Positions 55,262-64,000 of a stretch of 64,000 bases of DNA are shown here, in pieces. Within the stretch, counting starts at the first letter, position 1; each line of letters starts with the position of its first letter. This stretch comes from Cercospora beticola (lineage: Eukaryota; Ascomycota; Dothideomycetes; Mycosphaerellales; Mycosphaerellaceae). A program made the position numbers and the translations under genes. The notes under the pieces were generated by a model. It searched no databases, was not told the origin of the DNA, and was given only the letters and a program-made list of their open reading frames with translations. The stretch covers positions 2,294,001 to 2,358,000 of the forward strand of contig NC_088938.1 of the NCBI RefSeq assembly GCF_033473495.1. The letters are read 5' to 3'.

Positions 55262-57292
55262 TCAATCCAGATTGGTGGTATTGAACAAACGGTTACCTGT
55301 ATCCGTGCCGCCACGGCCAGTGTATTTGTTCGCAGAGGTACGGAGCGCAACGATCGACAATCTACCGTACCCCAACAGTGCCTGCGTTAAGCCGCCTGTT
55401 TCCTTCTGGATCGCTTGCTCCTGAACCACACCGGCAATTATCACTATGCGTGCTGGAAGGTTGAAGGTTCGGATATGGTTGACGTGGTCGGCGATGCTCT
55501 TTCCGCTGTTGATCACACTGTCCACCACAATGATATTCTCTTGACCCTGAATGTGCCCAAGTTTGATGTCTGATGGTTGCGAGGCATGGAGGAATTTGGC
55601 TTGTGGGAAGGCATCGTGCACGCCGAATGCCATGGGTTCACCGCCGCGCATGAGAGCGATGATTGTCGTTTTGTTCTCGTTGTGAAGACGATGGCCGGCC
55701 GTGTAGCCGCCTTGTACATGAGACATTTTGAATGATTCTAGGCCGATGAGGTCTGGCAGGTACTGGGTAGCCAGGTACCAACCAATTTTGCGATGAGCTT
55801 CTTGCAGAGCACGGCCAGAGACTGTCGCGTCGCGTGTTGCAGACATGAGAATTTTGGCCGCGTTCTTATCGCCAGCATTGTGGAGTTCGAGGCTCCAATG
55901 CTGAGGAGTTGAGAGATGGAGTTGAGCAAGCGTGCCGACTTGCAAATCCTTGACTTGCAGCTTGTTGCCGTTGTTTGGGAGAAGCACCTGTCTGAAACCG
56001 CGGTCTAGCTTTTCTGCTGCAACTTCGGAGGTCAGAACTGCCTCCATTGATCTGCTGCGCAAGTTTGGAGCACCAACGACAACGAGGCTTTCATCCGCTT
56101 CTTGCAACATCTTGATATCGAGCGGGCTGTCTCCGATTGCAATGACATGGGTATGGTAATGCTGTTGCAGCCGCTGCACGATAGCTGCCTTCACATCGGG
56201 CGAGACAAAGTAGCCATTGTCGAGCTGTCCGCCTCCGATAACAACAATGTCGCGCGTAAGTTCGTCACGCTGGAGCACGAGTTCCCATACACGACGTAGA
56301 CCACAAGTAACGACCACAACGCCGACGTTGTTGCAGCTCGCTGCCTTCTTCAACAGTGTCTCCACTTCTTTGTAGAGCGAAACTGTCTTGGCTACTTTCT
56401 TGCAAGTCTGCAAGAATGTCTCTGGGCTGTACTGTTCGTAATAGAGCATGGCTTGTTGAAATGCCGCATCAGAATAACCGAAGTTTGTTGGTTTGAACAT
56501 GTCGTTGAGCGGATCTTTGTTGTTGGGAAGTGTATCCCAGAACATCTTACCCGTGTCGTGTGGACCAAGTGTCTTGTCAGCATCAAGCACGAGCATGATG
56601 TTGGGCGTGGAAGTGGCGTGCGCTGCCCGAAGTTGCTCGTCAAGTTGGGAAAGAGCTCGCGCGGTATTGACATGTTTGATCTCTTCTGCCGGAACAGCAA
56701 CGAACTCGGTCAGCAGGCGCGCCACAGCTGGTCGCAGAGAGAATGGTTGGTCATCTGAAGCGCTGCGAGGCTCTTGCACGCTGGTGAAAAAGATGCGATT
56801 GGTAACGCACAGCTCACGTAACTTGGTCATCTCGCGCTGCATGTGTTGCTTGATGTGCTTAACCGAGTCATCAGCTCGATCTTTGCGGCTCGCATGTTCG
56901 CGGCGCTGCTTTCGAACACGCTCAGCCGAGACATCAAGATACACAATGTGAGTGTACGTCTCAAGGTCAGCTGGTGTATCAATCGAAGTTGGTTCGGCCT
57001 CCGCCTCTGCCCAAAACATCAGATGTCCGGTAACGACGCCTATTTTGCCACTTTGAGCACATTGCGACGCTATCTTTCTGATAGCGGCTTCGCGTAGACG
57101 AGACTTCTCCCGTTCTGGTAACTGCTTGAATGAGTCTAAGCTGCCATCAGTAACAAGTGCGAGGATTTCGGAGCCGTCGTAGAAGGCATATTGATTCTCA
57201 TCCAATGAGGATTTGAGTTCATCCTTCAAGTAGGTCTTGCCGCTACCAGGAACGCCGTAGAGCCCGACGATCTTGGGCTTGCTTGTCGCCAT
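55262..57292 (-). CDS. Three-domain fusion: P-loop kinase, HAD phosphatase, uracil phosphoribosyltransferase-like
   Basis: Intronless, 676 residues. Domain 1 (about 1-200) is a P-loop kinase-like domain with Walker A GVPGSGKT at 13-20 and a kinase-like hydrophobic strand VVYLDVS region near 116-121. Domain 2 (about 230-430) is a HAD phosphatase-like domain: nucleophile motif DADKT (237-241), a motif-II Thr in VVVVTCGLRR (near 329) and the metal motif GDSPLD (387-392). Domain 3 (about 450-676) resembles uracil phosphoribosyltransferases, with the RGG loop (549-551), the PRPP-binding VDSVINSGKS (590-599) and the end motif ALRTSANKYTGRGGTDTGNRLF. Together they suggest uridine/uracil salvage: kinase, dephosphorylation and UPRT steps in one chain. 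The actual activities are inferred from motifs only. Confidence 0.85.
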   Translation of the reverse strand: MATSKPKIVGLYGVPGSGKTYLKDELKSSLDENQYAFYDGSEILALVTDGSLDSFKQLPEREKSRLREAAIRKIASQCAQSGKIGVVTGHLMFWAEAEAEPTSIDTPADLETYTHIVYLDVSAERVRKQRREHASRKDRADDSVKHIKQHMQREMTKLRELCVTNRIFFTSVQEPRSASDDQPFSLRPAVARLLTEFVAVPAEEIKHVNTARALSQLDEQLRAAHATSTPNIMLVLDADKTLGPHDTGKMFWDTLPNNKDPLNDMFKPTNFGYSDAAFQQAMLYYEQYSPETFLQTCKKVAKTVSLYKEVETLLKKAASCNNVGVVVVTCGLRRVWELVLQRDELTRDIVVIGGGQLDNGYFVSPDVKAAIVQRLQQHYHTHVIAIGDSPLDIKMLQEADESLVVVGAPNLRSRSMEAVLTSEVAAEKLDRGFRQVLLPNNGNKLQVKDLQVGTLAQLHLSTPQHWSLELHNAGDKNAAKILMSATRDATVSGRALQEAHRKIGWYLATQYLPDLIGLESFKMSHVQGGYTAGHRLHNENKTTIIALMRGGEPMAFGVHDAFPQAKFLHASQPSDIKLGHIQGQENIIVVDSVINSGKSIADHVNHIRTFNLPARIVIIAGVVQEQAIQKETGGLTQALLGYGRLSIVALRTSANKYTGRGGTDTGNRLFNTTNLD

Positions 57293-58801
57293 GTTGCAAT
57301 CGATGTGAATTGTACTATCGATGAGATGTGGAAGCGCCTCTCATCTGCAGATGATGGGGAAATATACCTCTCCAACAGCATGTTTGCTGTGAAGCTTGCT
57401 GGTTCTGCCTACAAGCGTGCATGGACCTTTGCGCCTTTGTTGAGACGTTGTTGTCACTTTCGAGTGAGAGGCATCCGCAAACACGAGCCGTGAATTGCGC
57501 AGGGACAAACTAGAAGGATCAATGTCACGGCGCCGACGTTCACGCGAGTACCAGCCGGCTGACGAGCTCCTTTCAGGATTTGATGACGCCGCGCAGTACC
57601 TCCTAGTTCCTGTGCCCTTGCCCTGACAATCCTGCAGACGATGGAGCTCAGAACAGGAATAAGGGAGGCGGGCAAGTATCGCTGTGTCACCAGGTGAAAG
57701 GCACATACTCGGTGCCGAAGCTTTCAGAGCTCGAATCGTGTCTCAGATGTGAGGGATGGATGATGATAGCCATTGACCTCCACCTCGATGGCAGAGACCC
57801 GTGGGCTCTCCGAGACACTATTGATTCCACGAAGGCATTCTTCGCGACAAAGAGGTTGGTTCTTCTGAGCGCCTGCTCGTCAAAAAGTACCGACTGTATG
57901 GATGCGCAGTGACTGCGCATACCATGGGGCAGCAACGTTGTCTGACAGCGATCTCCAGTCTAACGCCGGTTGGTAAGACCAATGGCTAGGCGTAGCAATG
58001 TGTGCAAGTGGACACCTTGGGGGGCGGGGAGCTGTGAAGAGACTCCCCCGAACAGCAGAAATCCTTCCCGTGCCCTAAGCTTCCGCCTTGCGACCCAAAT
58101 TTCTGTCGACTTGTGGCGTTTGGTTGACGCCAAGGTCGCGATGTGCGCCCGATCGTTGGACAGATCTTGATATCATCGCCGTGCCTTGTCGCTTCCGTGA
58201 ACCTCATGTGCTTGATACTGCGTTGCGGCTGAACTTCGCCCGACTGCGTGCTTTTCCATGCTGCCCATTGTCACTGGACCTGCTCGAAGATCGCCCAAGT
58301 AGCGTCAGAGGTATAAGCCGGATGTCGCGGAGCTGCCCAGCAAAAGCACCTTCACCCGTGCCTGGGCGCCTCGGCGAAATAATGCCGTTGTGCTATCTCG
58401 TTTGGACAGGCAGTTGGGTGTCGTTGTTGCGACAAGCGAGAGGAAAGCCAAACTCCACATCCGAGCCTCCGCAAGAGAGTTATTTGCGCGGTAAAGGCCA
58501 AGTCTGGAGGCGCGGTGATCGTACCACAGGTGTGACACGAGCTAGCGTTCGGAGCTGGCGATGTGGATCCTCCCTCTTCAGCGTTGTGGACCCTCTGCTG
58601 TCGAAAGGAGCCAGATGCGGACGCGGCTGAGGTGGAACACACCTGGCCTGCTGGTGACCAGTTGCGTGCTCCGTACCATTTGATGAGTGCCATGCCGTGC
58701 ATGTATCCTCGTGGGACTGAATACATGAACCCCGTGTGCCACCTTCCACTGCCGACTCCAAACATCCCTTCATCTCATTGACCTTGAAGAATTGTTTGAC
58801 C
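57293..58801. other. Divergent intergenic region (1509 bp)
   Basis: Promoters of the fusion gene (-) and the Zn2Cys6 gene (+). Overlapping frames at 57305-58803 show no product. Nothing else recognised. Confidence 0.5.
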
Positions 58802-59702
58802 ATGTCGCAACACTATCCGACACACCGCTCACGCACTTGTGAGCCGTATCAGACCTCGGAATATGATCGTGCCATCCAACAGGCTGCCGAAAGAGAACGT
58901 ATTGCCAACGGACAGTCATGTCGTGCAAGTGAGTCTCGAGCTCACGACGTATCAAATCAACCACCACGCCTCCCGGGCTTCAACGACCTCTTCGCATCCA
59001 AGCTTCTCATCAATCCCGACCTGGGGGACAAGCAGGCTTTCGTGGACGATCGACGCGATTCCGTCGTCAGTCAATTCGATCGCAAGAACAGCAGACTCTC
59101 TCCAATCCCCAACCACCGCTCTCAGCAGACCGCACGAGGCAAACCAGGCTCCATTTCGATACAGAGCTTGTGCTCACCGCAAGACGACTCGTTGCCCAGC
59201 CCAACATCATCCCTGAGCACAAGTCCCACGGTATCGCAAGCTTCCTCTTCATCTCTCATGCAGCCAGCTCATCGCTCTCAACCCACATCACCATACGAGC
59301 TGCCACCAGGCTTCTTCGGCACATCAGAGCTGGCTCCAGCAACATATGTGTACCAAGCCGCCTCATCATATGAGGGTATTGCGTACATTCCAGGCCGAGG
59401 TTCCTGCCACATGTACAAGGGCGGCTACTCAATTCCCACGCACATCTTCCAAGACCCACTCAACCTCACCCAGAGCAAAATCCTTCGCAAGAGGCTGTCC
59501 GTTGCGTGCGTGACCTGCAGAAAGAAGAAAATCAAGTGTGAACCTGGCCCAGATGGTTGTCTGCAGTGTAAGAAAGGCCAGCGGCAGTGCAAGATGTGAG
59601 TTCTACCAGTTCTGGCTGTGTCTCTTGTGACCAAGCTAACGAGAGTGTAGTGAGCCAGCGAAGCGTCGAGCTAAGGCTGCCGCCGCTGGATGTTCAGGCT
59701 GA
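58802..59702 (+). CDS. Zn2Cys6 regulator-like protein with C-terminal zinc cluster
   Basis: Exons 58802-59595 and 59651-59702 with a 55-nt intron give 281 residues. Residues 1-235 are Ser/Pro/Gln-rich and disordered. The binuclear zinc cluster, CVTCRKKKIKC, then C-LQ-C and a final C, spans residues 236-263 with the canonical C-x2-C-x6-C-x6-C-x2-C-x6-C spacing. After splicing it is followed by a short basic tail, EPAKRRAKAAAAGCSG. The zinc cluster sits at the C-terminal end rather than the usual N-terminal end, and there is no long fungal-specific transcription-factor domain. If the last intron is retained, translation stops one codon after the cluster. DNA binding is likely; targets unknown. 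Confidence 0.85.
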
Positions 59703-62700
59703 ACCAAGTCCAGCGCAATATCTTTCCCGGGGGGGTCCTCTTGCCCGTCGTTCTGGGCAGAGCAAGTGACTTTCCGTAACAAATTAAAGCACATGACTGT
59801 GTATGCGGGATCGCAGGCGCCGCGCCGCAACACGCTCCGGGGCTCCTGCCTCGGTCTGTCTTCTGTTCGGCCGTATATCCATCGCGATCTTCTCTGAACA
59901 GTCGACACTTCTGCGCGGAGCACGCGCATGGCTTGCGCATGGTCATGGCGATGCGCCATCCCCACCGTGGTGTCCGGGCCGCTCGAAGCCATTCAAGCGT
60001 GATGTGAAGCCTTGCGCAAGCGCCCGATGGTGGCTGCCCGAGAGCTTCGAAGCATAGTGGTTGTTGCAACGAGCGAGTCATCGAGCCCGAAGGATTCGGG
60101 CCGAACTGCAGACCAGTAGATCATGCTTGGAAGCGTCGAAGTGCTGCGTTGCACTCTTGTCACAGAGTGCAAGGCGTCGATGACATACAGGATATGATGG
60201 CCCTCTTGGTCAACAGGGCGCTGATGGAAAGGTCAGCGAGGCCAATGGAGGTGAAGGGGTGCTATTGGTTGTGCCGTCGCAGGACTGAAAGGGGTAGAAC
60301 GAAAATCTTTTGCGGTGGATCAGTTCAGTTCTTTCAGAGTCCAAAGGAGGCCGCATGTCAAGTAGAACGCTGGGAAGACAATCCAGAAGCAACAGTCTGC
60401 GCCCGCCTGCATCTTGCGCTCAAGCTCGCACAGTCGTGCGATACCTTGTCCACTGCATCTGTTCCGCGCTTTTCGTTTCTCCCATCGACAGAGCAGATAC
60501 GACCGCATCTGACCTGCTCCGTCGAGTGCGGCGCGTCTCACCGCCTTAAGATAAGAATGCATGATGCTTCCTTGTCGACGAGTCTTTGCGGTCACCGAGC
60601 AGTGTCGCAAAGATAGGAGTGTCTCCTGATGGACCTGCTGCCATGACATCGACACGCCTTGTCGCCACGGCGTCAACACAAGCAGGCTCCTCCCATCCAC
60701 GACCTGTCACTCGCGGACGCAGCCCGCCTTCTCATCACGTTTGGCCCTGGCCCGACCGATACCACGCGTTCCCGTCGCCGCTCGTCCTCGTAATGCCTAG
60801 CTGAAGAGTCCAGGCTGACACGAAGTGTTGACCAGGTCCAGGAGGGTGCTTCTCCATCGTCAGCAGTCTTCAGGGCGTATCTGGTTAGGAAGCGTCTTAC
60901 CTTTGCACGATCTGGACAGACCTGTCGCGGTCAATACGTTATTCTGGAGGAGCGGGGGATCATGGTCTACGTACTCCGTTTGACTCATCGATGTCCGTCG
61001 AGACTGGGGCAAAGGCGCTGTTGCAGAACTGCGGCGGCGTTCTCGCGAGGGCATCTTCGCACATTTCTCGTCGAACTACGAAGTGACCGCACTTTTTCCA
61101 CGTGATTATGTTGCTGAAGCACATGTTTGCGAGGGTGCCGACGGTGCGCGACGTCGACGTAATTTAGTTGACACTGGGCAGGAGACCACGAGGCAGATCC
61201 GCCACATGTAGAGCTCGGCTCTTGAAATTGCAGCACCTGGGATTGCCGAAGTACAAGCAGCGAATGCAAGTCAACGGCACAAGTCAGCGCCGTGCCGCAT
61301 TCAGCAGCGTAGCACGTCCGATGCATCGCTCGAGAACTTTGGCTGCGATCAGGGGGCTGGAGCCGCGATCACGACGGCTCCCATTTGCAGAGGTTCAGCA
61401 GCGTGACAAATGCGTTGAGGTGGCAGTACACACGACGTTGGGTGTGACGAGCGTGTCCAGGTGGTGGGAGCGAGTTGATTTTCGTAGCAGTACTTTGCGG
61501 CACTAGCTGTTCGTTCGGCTTTGCCTGTCATGATTCAAAACTTGGCCAATAGACCTGCCGTTGATGTGTCGAAGTGCACAGGTCGGGCATGTGCACAGTG
61601 GGCGTGCTATCGCCGCGCATGCATCGATCCTTCGTGGTGCTGAAGTGTGCTGGAGACAGAGGATGACGTGCAAGCCCGTGGCCCCGTCGGTCGAAGTGCC
61701 CGCGCGCGCGTCCGCCAGTGGTGGGATGGCCAATCCTGAGGCGTGACGAGCGGCCGGCGAGGTACAGAGTACGTCGCTCCTCGCGGTCGCCGGTCTGGTC
61801 TGGCGAAAGGACGACGGCAGACGTGTGGACTGCACCGTCGGTGAGGAGTGGATGCGGTCTGGCGGTGGCTTCGACAGCACGGCCGTTCTCCATGTACCGC
61901 CAAGGTTGGTGCGCAGCAGCTCCGTTGCCCGCCGACCGTGCCTGTCGAGCTTAAGATGGAATACATAGCGCCAAAGCAGGGGGAAGGGCTCCGAAGGAAG
62001 GGAGGCCGCGGCAGGCAGGCCAACGAGTCGAGCAGCGTGATGGACATCGATGCAAGCCTCTCGCACTGCGGTGCTGGCGACGGGCAGACGAAGGTGCAAG
62101 CGGCGCCAATGCAATCGCGCCGTCGCTCGTGCTCCACGATCCGCGATATTGCCCGGCGTTCCAGGCACCAACATGATGCTTATAGGTACCTACCGGTGCT
62201 ATCGCCGGCTGCAACGCGAGACGCGGCACAGCACTCCTACTGTATCCGGGCGTAATCCAGGCACAGATACCCGATACCTGGTTGTCATTCTCCGATGCTC
62301 CATCGTTGGTGGTGCATATCGCTGCAGCTCGTCACGGCACTTGGGCTGCTCCAGGGCAACGGCGCATGGATGCTTGGTGTCGGTGAGCGGAGGCGCGTGT
62401 GCGAGGAGACCATGCAACGACGACGCTGCAGAGACCGTGTTGGGCGATGGCGCGTCGTTCGCTCATGTGGTGGTTGCCAAGCACCTACAGACCCAGCTGG
62501 AGCGTCTGGCCTGCTGGAGGAGCCCCGGGAAGAAGGAAGGAGCGGTGTGGAGCAGCTGCCTACTTCCGAGAGCCGTCTGCCACTCACGCCGCAGGACTTC
62601 AATCCATCTGCATCTCGCGGACATCGAACATCCTGGTTGATCGATTTGCGACGGCGACATGTTCACGCCGTGGTCCATGTTGGCAGCGCCTGGTGGAGGA

Positions 62701-63434
62701 CGGGAATGGTGGCACGAGTGCGCAAACGGGGATCACTGTGCTGCTGCGTGTCTGCACACACGCTCTGCGGGCAAGGCTTGACAGCGGCAGGCAGGGCAGG
62801 GCAGCAGTGGCGGCACTTGTCGCCTGCACTTCCCTTGCTCGCTCGAGGCCGTGGCGAACCCCTCCCATCAGCAGAAGAAATGCCACCGGGCGTGCAGCCG
62901 GCCGAGTGAAGGCAGCACCGTCGGCGGTGCATGACTCGTGCAACACGGCACCGACGCGAGTGTGGCCCTGCCCCGATTCACCGATGCACCATGCGTTGCA
63001 CTTCACAGCAGCAGGAACCGTGTGGCGCGGCTGCGGGAATCGTCGGCATGCATCGAGAGTGGAGGGCGCTGCGGTGTGTGCTGCTGTCGCTCTGCCGTCG
63101 TATCGACGCTTTCGTCCAGCCTAGCGACGCGCACATGCGCATCGCTGCGAAATCCTCGCTCGCACTGGCCCAATGAAGAGAGTGCAACCCCCCCCCGGAG
63201 CCTGCCATACCCTACCCTGCACCGCGCAGCTAGCCTTGTCGCCTGGGGACGCTCAAGTCTGACGAAAAGCCAATCCTCTCACCACCAGCGACAGCCTTTG
63301 GTCTCGATGCACGACCTTTGCTGCGCTTCCTCTCCACGGCTTCTCTTGTGACAAACTCCTGTAGCTATATAGCACGCTCCGCGAGCCACCGCACTTGGCA
63401 CACCTGCGCTCCGCCGCGTCGCGAGCGCCAAGTC
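59703..63434. other. Long apparently GC-rich region without a convincing gene (3.7 kb)
   Basis: Overlapping open frames in several phases (for example 61503-62174 -, 62050-62640 +, 62399-63124 +) are expected in GC-rich DNA. None shows a domain, splice structure or signal peptide. A C9 run lies at 63188-63196. The last few hundred bases probably form the promoter of the gene at 63435. No RNA gene or repeat is recognised. Confidence 0.4.
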
Positions 63435-64000
63435 ATGGCTCCGACCGCAGGCTTCCTGGCCCAGTCCGAGTCGAAGAAGCGCTTTTTCGACCGCCTGGGC
63501 CTCGACGAGCGCAACAAGCTGCATCGCCACCTCTACTCCAACATGAAGGTACGTCTGCCTGCGCGACGTGCCAAGTGTTTGCTCGCTCACGCTCACGCTC
63601 GCCGCCCAGGCTGAAGCGGTCGAGGGATGGAGCCGCATCTCAGCGAACCGCAATGCCCTCATCCCACAGCTGCGCGACGACCCGTCCATCGAGCCGCCCT
63701 ACTCGTTTGGCCAGGTCGACGAGGAGGCCGTCCAAGAAGAGGTCATGCACATCTTCAAGAATGCCCGCCGCGACACCAGGATCATGTACGAACTCGGCCG
63801 TGACCGCGAGGGCGATGTCGAGGAGAACTGGATCATCCGATGGCTCCGTCAGTGCTGCAGAAATCCCTTGGCTCAAGTCCCATGCACCACCCGCTGACCC
63901 TCGAGCAGTATGGCACGTCTTCCGCTACCGCGACGACCGCAACGTCGCTGCCGGCCGCCGTCGCACGACTGCCGATGGCGATGAAGTAGATGCCGCCTCC
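63435..64000 (+). CDS. Conserved hypothetical protein (5' part, cut by window end)
   Basis: Exons 63435-63548, 63610-63847 and 63909 onward, with two 61-nt introns. The readable part has about 147 residues: MAPTAGFLAQSESKKRFFDRLGLDERNKLHRHLYSNMK, then a region with WSRISANRNALIPQL, a long charged helical segment, and NWIIRWLLWHVFRYRDDR across the second intron. Phases close exactly and the codons run through the window end without stop. No family is recognised; the Trp/Arg-rich helix after the second intron may be a core element. It continues beyond 64000. Confidence 0.7.

Noticed and set aside
62050..63124. Long plus-strand frames (196 and 241 codons)
   Set aside because: Overlapping open frames in several phases reflect GC-rich sequence; no domain or splice signal ties them together.
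1..64000. CRISPR array, rRNA genes, insertion sequences of bacterial type, viral genes
   Set aside because: No direct-repeat/spacer arrays, rRNA-like sequence, bacterial transposase or viral replicase was seen; the window is eukaryotic nuclear DNA.

Overview
The window is nuclear DNA of a filamentous ascomycete. Evidence: many short spliceosomal introns (about 50-115 nt) with GT...AG ends, a class III chitin synthase, a C-terminal Zn2Cys6 regulator, fungal rhodopsin-domain, GABA-permease, HAK and mex67 families, and no operons. The gene content resembles Dothideomycetes (Mycosphaerellales/Capnodiales type), but that placement is inferred from general resemblance and no marker was searched.

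Layout. 0.4-10.3 kb: class III chitin synthase (+), GABA-type amino-acid permease (-) with two micro-exons, a rhodopsin-domain membrane protein (+), and a small NTF2-like protein (-). 10.6-19.2 kb: an oxidative neighbourhood with two divergently transcribed P450s of one family, a secreted heme-thiolate peroxidase/peroxygenase and a DUF4188 (af470-like) monooxygenase. No PKS, NRPS, terpene cyclase or prenyltransferase is in the window, so this is a possible accessory or decayed metabolic island, not a proven cluster. 19.2-29.6 kb is gene-poor: a second NTF2-like protein, a secreted M28 aminopeptidase, one possible small secreted protein, and long stretches with nothing convincing.

29.6-59.7 kb is mostly housekeeping: a WD40/DUF2415 protein, mRNA export factor mex67, an amino-acid permease, a P-loop kinase-like protein, a D-2-hydroxyacid dehydrogenase, a HAK potassium transporter, two hypothetical genes, a SAM methyltransferase, a DUF3807 protein, a DUF1295 reductase, an SDR, a NIF3-like protein, a small Cys-rich protein, a Tc1/mariner-type MITE with intact terminal inverted repeats and TA duplications, a three-domain kinase-HAD-uracil phosphoribosyltransferase fusion, and a regulator with its zinc cluster at the C-terminus. 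59.7-63.4 kb is a 3.7 kb apparently GC-rich stretch without a convincing gene. The window ends inside a conserved hypothetical gene.

Exon models were built by hand from splice signals, reading-frame continuity and remembered family conservation. No transcript or database evidence was available. The most unusual items are the two micro-exons (8 and 10 nt) in the GABA-type permease, the kinase-HAD-PRTase fusion, the paired P450s sharing an intron position inside the oxidative neighbourhood, and the MITE.
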